Positions 10,628 through 19,066 of a stretch of DNA of 64,000 nucleotides are shown here, piece after piece (within the stretch, counting starts at the first letter, position 1; every line of letters starts with the position of its first letter). The stretch comes from an uncultured beta proteobacterium (GTDB lineage Bacteria; Pseudomonadota; Gammaproteobacteria; Burkholderiales; Burkholderiaceae_C). The notes below the pieces were generated by a model that saw only the letters and a list, made by a program, of their open reading frames with translations, did no database searches and was not told the DNA's origin. The translations under genes were made by a program, and so were the position numbers. The DNA lies in the NCBI GenBank assembly GCA_903832285.1, contig CAILAY010000162.1, forward strand, positions 1 through 64,000, given 5' to 3'.

Positions 10628-12069
10628 TGCACGGCGTCCGGCACATCCACTTCGTCGGCATCGGCGGCGCCGGCATGTCCGGCATCGCCGAGGTTCTGCG
10701 CGATCTGGGCTACGTCATTTCGGGTTCGGACCTGCACGACAGCGCGACCCTGCGACGACTGGCCACACTGGGCGTGACGGTCTGCGTTGGACACGCCGCA
10801 GCCCAGGTTGCCGGGGCGGATGCGGTGGTGACGTCGAGCGCGGTGCAAGCCGACAATCCTGAGGTTTCGGCAGCACGCGAACAACTCATTCCGGTCGTTT
10901 CGCGCTCGGTGATGCTGGCCGAGTTGATGCGCTACAGACAAGGCATCGCGATCGCCGGGACGCACGGCAAGACCACCACCACCAGTCTGGTCGCAAGCGT
11001 CCTGGCCGAGGGCGGCCTGGACCCCAGTTTTGTCATCGGCGGGCTCCTGAACAGCGCGGGGGCGAATGCGCGCCTGGGACAAGGCGACACCATCGTGGTG
11101 GAGGCGGACGAGTCGGACGCCTCCTTCCTGAACTTGTTGCCAATGATGGCGGTGGTTACCAACATCGACGCTGACCACATGGAAACCTACGGTCACGACT
11201 TCGAGCAGCTCAAGGCTGCGTTCGTGAGTTTTCTGAACCGTATGCCTTTTTACGGCACGGCGGTGTTGTGCACCGACGACGCAGCGGTGCGCGAAATCGT
11301 GCCGAAGGTGAACTGCCGTGTCGTCAGCTACGGCTTCGATGCAGGAGCCCAACTGCGCGCCGTGGCTGTGAGTGCCGTTGGCACGCAAATGAAATTCACG
11401 GTGCAACGCACGCCGCTCAAAGTCGGAGGTGCAGCGCCCGTTGACTTGGACGTGGTGCTGAATCTGGTGGGACGCCACAACGTGCTCAACGCGCTGGCGG
11501 CGGTCGCCGTGGCGCAGCAACTCGGTGTATCAGATGCAGCGCTGCAGGTGGCGCTGGCGAGCTTCAAGGGCGTGGGACGCCGCTTCCAGAGCCACGGTGA
11601 CGTGCCTGCCGCGTCCGGTGGCGAGTTCACCCTGATCGAGGATTACGGCCATCACCCGGTGGAGATCGCTGCCACCCTGGCTGCCGCGCGCGGGGCCTTC
11701 GCGGAGCGCCGTCTGGTGCTGGCGTTTCAGCCGCATCGCTACACGCGCACCCGCGACTGCTTCGCCGAATTCGTCAAGGTCCTGGGGCAGGTTGACTGTC
11801 TGCTGTTGTCGGAGGTTTATGCCGCAGGTGAGACGCGCATCCCAGGCGCCGATGGCCGTTCGCTGGCGCACGCCGTGCGCGCGGCCGGAAGCGTGGAGCC
11901 GGTGTTTGTCGACGACATCGCGGCCATGGCCCAGGCGATCCGGCAGGAGGCACGCGGCGGCGATGTGGTGCTGTGCATGGGGGCCGGCTCCATCGGCTCC
12001 GTGCCCGCGCGCATGCTGGAACTGATGCGGCGCGCTGCCGGGCAAAAGTCAGAAGGAGTGGCGCAGTGA
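10624..12069 (+). CDS. murC: UDP-MurNAc:L-alanine ligase MurC
   Basis: First Mur ligase; it adds L-Ala to UDP-MurNAc. The protein is 481 aa. It has the N-terminal Rossmann motif [17 protein letters not shown], the ATP loop GTHGKTTT starting near G112, the [11 protein letters not shown] segment, and the C-terminal domain with [13 protein letters not shown] and FQPHRYTRT. It overlaps murG by 4 bp, and its stop overlaps the GTG start of ddl. Confidence 0.98.
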   Translation: MMHGVRHIHFVGIGGAGMSGIAEVLRDLGYVISGSDLHDSATLRRLATLGVTVCVGHAAAQVAGADAVVTSSAVQADNPEVSAAREQLIPVVSRSVMLAELMRYRQGIAIAGTHGKTTTTSLVASVLAEGGLDPSFVIGGLLNSAGANARLGQGDTIVVEADESDASFLNLLPMMAVVTNIDADHMETYGHDFEQLKAAFVSFLNRMPFYGTAVLCTDDAAVREIVPKVNCRVVSYGFDAGAQLRAVAVSAVGTQMKFTVQRTPLKVGGAAPVDLDVVLNLVGRHNVLNALAAVAVAQQLGVSDAALQVALASFKGVGRRFQSHGDVPAASGGEFTLIEDYGHHPVEIAATLAAARGAFAERRLVLAFQPHRYTRTRDCFAEFVKVLGQVDCLLLSEVYAAGETRIPGADGRSLAHAVRAAGSVEPVFVDDIAAMAQAIRQEARGGDVVLCMGAGSIGSVPARMLELMRRAAGQKSEGVAQ

Positions 12070-13064
12070 ATCCGGAAATTAAATCCTTGGGAAAGGTCGC
12101 GGTGCTGATGGGCGGCTTGTCGGCGGAGCGCGAGATCTCGCTGATGTCAGGTCGGGGTGTGCTGCAGGCGCTGATTGCCAGCGGCGTGGACGCGCACGCT
12201 TTTGATCCGGCGCAGCGGGATTTGAGCGACCTCAAAAGGGAAGGTTTCGCCCGCTGCTTCATCGCCTTGCACGGGCGCTTCGGCGAAGACGGCACGGTGC
12301 AGGGTGCGCTCGAATGGCTGGGAATCCCCTACACCGGTTCGGGCGTGATGGCCTCCGCCATCGCCATGGACAAGGTCATGACCAAGCGTGTCTGGCAGTC
12401 GGTTGGCCTGCCCACGCCGCGCTACGTGGTACTCGGTCCGGAGCAGCAACAGCGCGCCGGCGTCGTGTCCGTGCCGGATGAGTTGGGACTGCCGCTGATC
12501 GTCAAGCCACCGCGTGAAGGCTCTTCCATCGGTGTCAGCAAGGTGGCAGGGTATTCGCAGATGCAGGATGCCGTGCGCCTGTCAGCGCGCTACGACCCGG
12601 ATGTGCTGTGTGAGGAGTTCATTGATGGCGAGGAGGTGACCTGTCCCATCATCGGTACTGGCGCTGATTCGCGCACGCTGCCGGTGGTGCGCATCCGTGC
12701 ACCCGAGGGTGCTTACGACTACCAGAACAAATACTTCACGGACGTCGTCTCCTACCAGTGTCCGAGCGGTTTGCCAGCGGCAGAAGAACAGGAGATCTCG
12801 CGTATCGTGCTGGCGGCGTACCGAGCGCTCGGTTGCCGCGGCTGGGCCCGAGCTGATCTGATGATTCGCGCCAGCGACCGCAAGCCGTTTCTGCTGGAGA
12901 TGAACACCTCACCTGGGATGACCACGCACTCGCTCGTTCCCATGTCAGCGCGCGCCGCTGGCATCGGTTACGAGGCGCTGTGCCTGTCGCTGCTCAGACT
13001 GACCGCGCTCGATTACCCGGATGCAGTACGCAGCCGCACACCACAGGAGCGCACGACACCATGA
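12066..13064 (+). CDS. ddl: D-alanine:D-alanine ligase
   Basis: ATP-grasp ligase of 332 aa supplying D-Ala-D-Ala to MurF. The GTG at 12066 is chosen because it overlaps the murC stop (GTGA) and gives the usual short lead before [20 protein letters not shown]. Other motifs are [28 protein letters not shown], and the C-terminal metal and substrate loop [15 protein letters not shown]. It is the DdlB type by synteny (murC-ddlB-ftsQ). Its stop overlaps ftsQ. Confidence 0.97.
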   Translation: MNPEIKSLGKVAVLMGGLSAEREISLMSGRGVLQALIASGVDAHAFDPAQRDLSDLKREGFARCFIALHGRFGEDGTVQGALEWLGIPYTGSGVMASAIAMDKVMTKRVWQSVGLPTPRYVVLGPEQQQRAGVVSVPDELGLPLIVKPPREGSSIGVSKVAGYSQMQDAVRLSARYDPDVLCEEFIDGEEVTCPIIGTGADSRTLPVVRIRAPEGAYDYQNKYFTDVVSYQCPSGLPAAEEQEISRIVLAAYRALGCRGWARADLMIRASDRKPFLLEMNTSPGMTTHSLVPMSARAAGIGYEALCLSLLRLTALDYPDAVRSRTPQERTTP

Positions 13065-13867
13065 GTCCCGCCATGCCAGTGCCGCTTGATGTCAAGCTCA
13101 TGAACGTGACTGCCGGTGCACTGACGCTGGTGTTCGTGGGACTGGTGCTGGCCGTGCTGCTGGGTTGGGCCATGCGGCACCCGGTGTTCGCCATCCGCGG
13201 CATCACGGTGCAGGGCGATGTGGCGCATACCAACGCCGTGACGCTGCGCGCCGCCGTCATGCCGCAGCTCTCGGGCAGCCTGTTCACGCTGGATCTGGCG
13301 CGGACGCGATCCGCGTTTGAGGCTTTGCCCTGGGTGCGCCGCGCCGTGGTGCACCGGGAGTTCCCGAATCGCCTGCGGGTACAGCTGCAGGAGCAGCACA
13401 CGGCCGCGTTCTGGGGTGCGCAGGACGAGTCGCTGCTGGTGAACAGCTTCGGCGAAGTATTCGAGGCGAATGTGGGCGAAGTTGAACTGGACCATCTGCC
13501 GCGCCTGGTGGGTCCAGAGGGCCAGGCTGCCCTGACGCTGAAGATGTACCGCGAACTCGGGCCCCGGTTCGCGGCCCTTGATGCGACGCTCGACCAGCTC
13601 GAACTCTCGGCCAGCGGCGGTTGGCGCGCGATCCTGGGATCTGGCGCGGTGATCGAGCTGGGCAGCGGCACATCCGACGAAGTGGCAGCCCGCACACAGC
13701 GTTTCGCTTCGACCCTGACACAGGTGGCGAGTCGCTATGGGCGCCACGCCGATGCCCTGGAATCGGCCGATCTGCGCTACGCCCAGGGCTATGCGCTGCG
13801 GCTCGAGGGTGTGTCCACCCTGGCGGCGGTTTCATCCAACAAAAGCAACCCACAGACAAGCAGGTAA
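13061..13867 (+). CDS. ftsQ: Cell division protein FtsQ
   Basis: Bitopic divisome scaffold of 268 aa. A short cytoplasmic segment is followed by one membrane helix (about 17-38, [21 protein letters not shown]) and a periplasmic POTRA domain (about 43-115, [20 protein letters not shown]), then the FtsQ beta domain with [12 protein letters not shown]. It recruits FtsB/FtsL. The ATG at 13061 overlaps the ddl stop; the frame is open further upstream into ddl, but that part has no family character. Confidence 0.95.
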   Translation: MSPAMPVPLDVKLMNVTAGALTLVFVGLVLAVLLGWAMRHPVFAIRGITVQGDVAHTNAVTLRAAVMPQLSGSLFTLDLARTRSAFEALPWVRRAVVHREFPNRLRVQLQEQHTAAFWGAQDESLLVNSFGEVFEANVGEVELDHLPRLVGPEGQAALTLKMYRELGPRFAALDATLDQLELSASGGWRAILGSGAVIELGSGTSDEVAARTQRFASTLTQVASRYGRHADALESADLRYAQGYALRLEGVSTLAAVSSNKSNPQTSR

Positions 13868-13871
13868 ATCC

Positions 13872-15101
13872 ATGGCAAAAGAATACAAGGACCTCGTCGT
13901 AGGACTGGACATCGGAACCGCCAAGGTGATGGTGGTCGTGGCCGAGGTTCTGCCCAGCGGAGAACTCAAGTTGGCTGGTCTTGGTATCGCGCCCAGCACC
14001 GGACTCAAGCGCGGCGTGGTCGTGAACATCGACGCCACCGTGCAGAGCATCCAGATGGCGCTGAAGGAAGCCGAACTGATGGCCGACTGCAAGATCACGC
14101 GGGTCTACACCGGCATCACCGGCAGCCATATCCGCGGCATCAATTCCAGCGGCATGGTGGCGATCAAGGATCGCGAAGTCAGCGCCACCGACGTGGCGCG
14201 GGTGCTGGAGACGGCACGCGCAGTCAACATCTCCACCGATCAGCGGCTGCTGCTCGTGGAGCCGCAGGAATTCGTGATCGACGGGCAGGATGTGAAAGAG
14301 CCCATCGGCATGAGCGGCATCCGGCTCGAAGCCAAGGTGCACATCGTGACGGGCGCCCAGACCGCGGCCGAAAACATCCTCAAGTGCGTGCGCCGTTGCG
14401 GCCTGGAAGTGGATCAGCTGATGCTCAATCCGTTGGCCTCAAGCCTGGCGGTGCTGACTGAGGACGAACGTGAACTCGGCGTGGCTCTGGTGGACATCGG
14501 AGCGGGCACCAGCGACGTGGCGATCTTCACCAATGGCGCGATCCGGCACACGGCAGTGATCCCGATTGCGGGCGATCTGATCACCAGCGACATCGCCATG
14601 GCACTGCGCACGCCGACGCGCGACGCTGAAGAAATCAAGGTCGAAAGCGGCTACGCCAAGCAGTTGCTCACCGACCCCGATACCCAGGTCGAGGTGCCGG
14701 GCCTGGGCGACCGCGGCCCGCGCATGCTGAGCCGCCAGGTGCTCGCAGGTGTGATCGAACCGCGCGTGGAAGAAATCTACTCGCTGGTGCAGCAGGTGAT
14801 ACGCGAATCGGGCTACGAGGAAGTGCTGTCGTCGGGCATCGTCATCACCGGCGGCAGCGCTGTCATGCCCGGCATGGTGGAACTGGGCGAGGACATCTTC
14901 CTCAAGCCCGTGCGCCGCGGCATCCCCAAGTATTCAGGGGCTCTGTCCGACATGGTGGCGCAGCCCCGGGCGGCGACCGTAATGGGCATGCTGGAAGAGG
15001 CGCGCATGGCGCGCTTTCGGGGCCTGAAGGTGGCGCAAAAAAATGGCTCGATGCAGACGGCCCTGGGTCGGATGAAAGACTGGTTTGTAGGAAATTTCTA
15101 G
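13872..15101 (+). CDS. ftsA: Cell division protein FtsA
   Basis: Actin-like ATPase of 409 aa that tethers FtsZ to the membrane. The start at 13872, 4 bp after the ftsQ stop, gives the canonical MAKEYKDLVVGLDIGTAKVM. Also visible are the SHV/1C insert (GITGSHIRGINSSGMVAIKD), VDIGAGTSDVAIF (phosphate 2) and GIVITGGSAVMPGM (adenosine loop). The C-terminal amphipathic membrane-targeting helix is likely GRMKDWFVGNF. The length is standard. Confidence 0.97.
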   Translation: MAKEYKDLVVGLDIGTAKVMVVVAEVLPSGELKLAGLGIAPSTGLKRGVVVNIDATVQSIQMALKEAELMADCKITRVYTGITGSHIRGINSSGMVAIKDREVSATDVARVLETARAVNISTDQRLLLVEPQEFVIDGQDVKEPIGMSGIRLEAKVHIVTGAQTAAENILKCVRRCGLEVDQLMLNPLASSLAVLTEDERELGVALVDIGAGTSDVAIFTNGAIRHTAVIPIAGDLITSDIAMALRTPTRDAEEIKVESGYAKQLLTDPDTQVEVPGLGDRGPRMLSRQVLAGVIEPRVEEIYSLVQQVIRESGYEEVLSSGIVITGGSAVMPGMVELGEDIFLKPVRRGIPKYSGALSDMVAQPRAATVMGMLEEARMARFRGLKVAQKNGSMQTALGRMKDWFVGNF

Positions 15102-15246
15102 CCATGAAAGACGTCTACATCAATTCCGCTGGACCGCCTCAGGGCGCGCAGCATTGGCGCTGGAGGTGTACCGATCCACCTTCATGAAAGCCATCAAGAC
15201 GAACGGATACACAGCATTTTTGGCAACTGCAATTCAGGAGAACAAC
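15102..15246 (+). promoter_or_regulatory. ftsA-ftsZ intergenic leader
   Basis: This 145-bp gap is the longest inside the dcw cluster. The frame upstream of ftsZ stays open here but shows no FtsZ character, so I read it as untranslated leader. It contains short self-complementary stretches (CGCC TCAG GGCG at about 15136-15147) and ends in a clear CAGGAG ribosome-binding site before ATG 15247. An internal ftsZ promoter is likely by analogy with other dcw clusters, but no convincing -35/-10 pair was identified. Confidence 0.4.
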
Positions 15247-16479
15247 ATGAGTATCGAAATGATTGAAGTCGAGGAATTCAACCTGGGCACGCAGATCAAG
15301 GTGATCGGTGTCGGTGGCGGCGGCGGCAATGCCGTGGAGCACATGATCGACTGCAAGGTGCAGGGCGTGGAGTTCGTCTGCGCCAACACCGACGCGCAAG
15401 CGCTGGGTCGCAGCGCGGCGCACAAGACCGTGCAACTCGGTGTCACCGGGCTGGGGGCGGGCAGCAAGCCCGACAAGGGGCGCGAAGCCGCCGAGGCCGC
15501 ACAGGAAGACATCAGCGCTGCCATCGCGGGCGCGCACATGCTCTTCATCACCGCCGGCATGGGCGGTGGCACGGGCACCGGAGCCGCACCCGTGATTGCC
15601 CGCATCGCCAGGGAAATGGGCATCCTCACGGTCGGCGTGGTGACCAAACCTTTCGACTGGGAAGGGGGTCGGCGCATGAGCAATGCGGACGCGGGCCTGC
15701 AGGAGCTCGAAGCCAACGTCGATTCGCTGATTGTGGTGCTGAACGAAAAGCTGCTCGAAGTGCTGGGCGACGACATCACGCAGGACGAAGCCTTTGCCCA
15801 CGCCAACGACGTGCTGAAGAACGCCGTCGGTGGCATCGCGGAGATCATTAACGTGCCGGGCCTGGTGAATGTCGACTTCGAAGATGTTCGCACCGTCATG
15901 GGCGAGCCCGGCAAGGCCATGATGGGAACCGCGGTAGCGACTGGCCCGGACCGTGCCCGCATCGCGTCGGAACAGGCTGTGGCCTGCCCGTTGCTCGAAG
16001 GGATCGACCTTTCGGGCGCCAAGGGTGTGCTGGTGCTGGTGAGCACGGCCAAGGGTTCACTCAAGCTGAGCGAATCCAAGCTGGCCATGAACACCATCCG
16101 CGCCTACGCATCGCCCGACGCCCATGTGATCTACGGTACGGCGCACGACGACAACCTGGGTGAGCAGATCCGCGTCACGGTCGTGGCCACCGGCCTCTCC
16201 CGACAGGGCGCGCGCCGCACCGCACCGCCATTGCAGGTGCTGCGCACCGGCACGGACAACGTGCCCTTCCATGTCCCCACGCTGAACTCGGTCGTCACGG
16301 GCAGCGGCGCACCAGCGTCGGCTCCCGCATCTGCCGGCGCGCCCGACTACGGCAGCATGTCCGTGCCCAGCGTTTGGCGCACGAACCGCACCCAGGCTGC
16401 CGCCAAGGTCGATGCCCTTTCGTCCGGCGGCATGGACGATTTCGAGATCCCCGCGTTCTTGCGCAAGCAGGCGGATTGA
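15247..16479 (+). CDS. ftsZ: Cell division GTPase FtsZ
   Basis: Tubulin-like GTPase of 410 aa that forms the Z ring. The start at 15247 follows a CAGGAG site and gives the normal short N-terminus MSIEMIEVEEFNLGTQIKVI. It has the GGGGGNAV nucleotide loop near residue 22, the tubulin signature GGGTGTG (106-112), and the synergy-loop segment NVDFEDVRTVMGEPGKAMMG. A disordered Ala/Pro-rich linker leads to the C-terminal peptide DDFEIPAFLRKQAD that binds FtsA and ZipA. It is the last gene of the cluster; no lpxC follows. Confidence 0.99.
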   Translation: MSIEMIEVEEFNLGTQIKVIGVGGGGGNAVEHMIDCKVQGVEFVCANTDAQALGRSAAHKTVQLGVTGLGAGSKPDKGREAAEAAQEDISAAIAGAHMLFITAGMGGGTGTGAAPVIARIAREMGILTVGVVTKPFDWEGGRRMSNADAGLQELEANVDSLIVVLNEKLLEVLGDDITQDEAFAHANDVLKNAVGGIAEIINVPGLVNVDFEDVRTVMGEPGKAMMGTAVATGPDRARIASEQAVACPLLEGIDLSGAKGVLVLVSTAKGSLKLSESKLAMNTIRAYASPDAHVIYGTAHDDNLGEQIRVTVVATGLSRQGARRTAPPLQVLRTGTDNVPFHVPTLNSVVTGSGAPASAPASAGAPDYGSMSVPSVWRTNRTQAAAKVDALSSGGMDDFEIPAFLRKQAD

Positions 16480-16505
16480 GCGTTCGCGGGAACTGGGTCA
16501 GACGT

Positions 16506-16539
16506 GGGTCGGGTTAGCCTCCAAGGTATAACCCGACCC
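16506..16539. terminator. Hairpin between convergent ftsZ and HDOD genes
   Basis: Perfect 11-bp inverted repeat GGGTCGGGTTA (16506-16516) / TAACCCGACCC (16529-16539) around a 12-nt loop that can itself pair CCT with AGG. It lies 26 bp after the ftsZ stop and 5 bp after the end of the opposing HDOD gene, so it can serve both strands. No long T run follows on either side, so it may act as a 3'-end stabiliser rather than a classical intrinsic terminator. Confidence 0.65.
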
Positions 16540-16544
16540 TTGCA

Positions 16545-17822
16545 TCAACTGCCGAACGTGTGTGCGCGACTGCGTCGCCGCCGTTCGCCGAATTCACCGT
16601 CAGCGGGTGCAACGTAGATCGCAGACAGTGTGCGCAGCAGCACGCGATTGACTTCTTCGATATCCATCTCATGCTGCTCGCACAGCAGTCGGGTGTGGAT
16701 GGTGTCTTCGTTTTCCATGGACGTGGCGAGAGCCAGGCTGGGCTCGTAAGGTCCGGTGTGGGTGACTGTCGCGTCGTAAATGCGCTCCGACAGGGGCAGG
16801 GTTTGCGTAGCGGTGCCAAGTGGTTCGCCCAGCAGCGTATCCATTTGCGAGAACAGGCCGCACAGGTAAACCTCGCGCCGCAGTTCGTGCTCCTCACCTG
16901 CGTCCAGCAGCATTTCCATCAAGCTGGCGCGTAGCACGATCGCGGACTTGATCGGCTTCAAGTCAAGGTCGTCCACGACCGCAGGCAGTTGTTGCTCCAG
17001 CCAGCGGCCCAAGGACGTGTAGCCGATCATCATGAGCGCGCGACGCAGCGAATCGATGCCCGACTGAAGGCCCAGGGTAGGCGAATTGGCGTGCGCCAGG
17101 AAGCGATACACCAGCACCGGATCATCGCTCATGATCTGCTCGATGATCTCCATGGACTCGTCGGCGTTCACCACCCGGATCAACTTGGCGACGACTTCCA
17201 TTGACGGCGCAATGCCGTGTTGACGGTAGCCGTGCAGCACGTCGTCCGCGGGCCAACCGGCGAGCGCCTGTGCGTGGCGTTGATCGAGGCAGTGGCGCAT
17301 CAGGGTGCGGCTGGCGACGCCTTCATACAACTGTTCGGGCAACACCGGGCTGTCCGGCTGCTCGATACCCGGTACCGGTGCCTGTGCCGCAGCACGCGCC
17401 GCCTGCACTGCGTCTTCGGGCGACAGTGTCAGCAAACATTTCTCAAAGCATGCGGCAACTTCAGGGTCGGGCAATTTTTCGGAATTGCCGCGCCAGACCA
17501 GAAAAAGTCCGCGGTTGCGCGCGGCAAAGACGGCCTGCAGTGTGGCGACATCGTCCAGCCATTCGTCCTTGACTTCGATCCACGGCGCCTGGGCGGGTGC
17601 GTGCTGCAACAACTCCTGCAGCAGGTGCGGCGTATGCGGCGACAGCAACAACGGCGGCGAGGTCGGCGTCCACATTTCCTCGAGCGTACGCAGCAGATGA
17701 CGTGCGTCGACCGGGTGCACAGGGTCGACTTCGATGAACAACTGCACGCCCGCCAGTTCCCGCTGTCGGTTCCACAAGGGTCTGTAACCCAGCACAATGG
17801 TTCCCAGAACCGACTTGGTCAT
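16545..17822 (-). CDS. HDOD-domain protein with degenerate EAL-like N-terminus
   Basis: 425 aa. The C-terminal half (about 195-390) is an HDOD domain, with GWPADDVLHGYRQHGIAPSM, a segment around EIIEQIMSDDPVLVYRFL, and SLRRALMMIGYTSLGRWL. HDOD domains are helical HD-like folds without a complete metal-binding set, usually signalling adaptors. The N-terminal part (GYRPLWNRQRELAGVQLF near residues 12-29) resembles the start of EAL domains in YuxH-type EAL-HDOD proteins, but lacks the EAL and DDFGTG catalytic motifs. The start lies 6 bp after the flgL stop, so it is probably the last gene of the flg operon and a candidate link between c-di-GMP-type signalling and motility. The exact role is unknown. 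Confidence 0.85.
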   Translation of the reverse strand: MTKSVLGTIVLGYRPLWNRQRELAGVQLFIEVDPVHPVDARHLLRTLEEMWTPTSPPLLLSPHTPHLLQELLQHAPAQAPWIEVKDEWLDDVATLQAVFAARNRGLFLVWRGNSEKLPDPEVAACFEKCLLTLSPEDAVQAARAAAQAPVPGIEQPDSPVLPEQLYEGVASRTLMRHCLDQRHAQALAGWPADDVLHGYRQHGIAPSMEVVAKLIRVVNADESMEIIEQIMSDDPVLVYRFLAHANSPTLGLQSGIDSLRRALMMIGYTSLGRWLEQQLPAVVDDLDLKPIKSAIVLRASLMEMLLDAGEEHELRREVYLCGLFSQMDTLLGEPLGTATQTLPLSERIYDATVTHTGPYEPSLALATSMENEDTIHTRLLCEQHEMDIEEVNRVLLRTLSAIYVAPADGEFGERRRRSRAHTFGS

Positions 17823-17828
17823 GATGAA

Positions 17829-19040
17829 TTACTGGATATAGCTGAAGAGTGAAAGCTGCTGGATTTGAGCATACGACTTTAGCGCTGCGCTGAAGCCGGT
17901 TTGTTGGTTCGTGAAATCGGAAGTGGCCTGTACCAGGTCAACGTCCTGGGCACTCGATCGATTCTTTTCTGCCTCGGTCGAATTGGCGGTCTGTGCGGCG
18001 CTGATGACGTCGGAGCGGTTCATTAAATCCCCCGCGACACCACGGGCCGACTGCAGGCGGTTGATACTGATGTCGATATTCGAAAGTGCCTGGCCCACGG
18101 CCTGGCTTGCAGCCAGACTGGAGGCGGCGCCACCAATGTCAGAAATGGCCTTGTCCATGACACCAAAAACGCTGGTGTTTGCCTGGATATTCAGCGTGTC
18201 GCCTGATGCTGGCGTTCCGGTCACGGTCAGCGACAGACCGTCGAAGGTGATGGGCGTGCCAGAGGTGTAGTTGACAGGCGCGCTCACGACGGCGGGTGTC
18301 GACAATTGAGTGACGGTGTACTGCATCACACCACCGGCTACGCCGAACTGAATCTGGTAGTCGTTGCCGGTAACCGGGGCTGCAGGGGGTGGTTGCAGCG
18401 TGACTCCGCCGGTGGTGGTTTGTCCGGCATTGGTGCCATAGGTCACGTTGAAACTGCCATCCTGCACCGGCTTGAGCATGAAGGCCTTTTCGCCATCCAG
18501 TGCGGCAGGAATAGAAACAACGCCGCTGGAGCTTTGTCCAGCGACGCCGTTGAAAGTGTAGGTCGCGGGCGTGTTTTGCTGCACAAAGGGCGCGAGCGCA
18601 CTTCCCAACGCACCGAACAGCGGATTGCCATTGGAGTCGGTGGTGTTGGCGAGGGAAAAAACCTGATCGCGCAGACTGGTGAGTTGTTGTGCGATCGTTT
18701 GCCGATCGGGCGGTGTCAGCGAAGGATTGCCAGCGCTCACCACCAGTTGGCGGAAGGTTTGCAGTGCGGTCACCGCACTGCCCAGCGTCGACTCGGCTGA
18801 TGTGATGGCATCCGTTTGCAGGCCCAACGCCTTCTGGTCGGATTGAATGCGTGCCATGCGCGTGATCGCGCGTTCCGCCGTCGCGGCACCGACGGGATCG
18901 TCTCCTGGGTGATTGATTTTCAAACCCGACGTGAGGCTTTGCTGCAAGTTCGACAACGAATTCTCACGCGCGGTGATATTGTTCACTGCGGTGGTATAGC
19001 TATTGGCTGTTCCGAGCCGGGAAAATGAGTTGATGGTCAT
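17829..19040 (-). CDS. flgL: Flagellar hook-filament junction protein FlgL (HAP3)
   Basis: 403 aa. It has the flagellin-like N-terminal helix region (SYTTAVNNITARENSLSNLQQSLTSGLKINHPGDDPVGAATAERA, about 14-58) and a C-terminal coiled region ending FSAALKSYAQIQQLSLFSYIQ, which pack into the junction between FlgK and FliC. The central part is variable and rich in Gly, Ser and Thr. It follows flgK by 26 bp in the flgBCDEFGHIJKL operon. Confidence 0.95.
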   Translation of the reverse strand: MTINSFSRLGTANSYTTAVNNITARENSLSNLQQSLTSGLKINHPGDDPVGAATAERAITRMARIQSDQKALGLQTDAITSAESTLGSAVTALQTFRQLVVSAGNPSLTPPDRQTIAQQLTSLRDQVFSLANTTDSNGNPLFGALGSALAPFVQQNTPATYTFNGVAGQSSSGVVSIPAALDGEKAFMLKPVQDGSFNVTYGTNAGQTTTGGVTLQPPPAAPVTGNDYQIQFGVAGGVMQYTVTQLSTPAVVSAPVNYTSGTPITFDGLSLTVTGTPASGDTLNIQANTSVFGVMDKAISDIGGAASSLAASQAVGQALSNIDISINRLQSARGVAGDLMNRSDVISAAQTANSTEAEKNRSSAQDVDLVQATSDFTNQQTGFSAALKSYAQIQQLSLFSYIQ

Positions 19041-19066
19041 GGGGTGCTCCCAATATACGCGACGGG

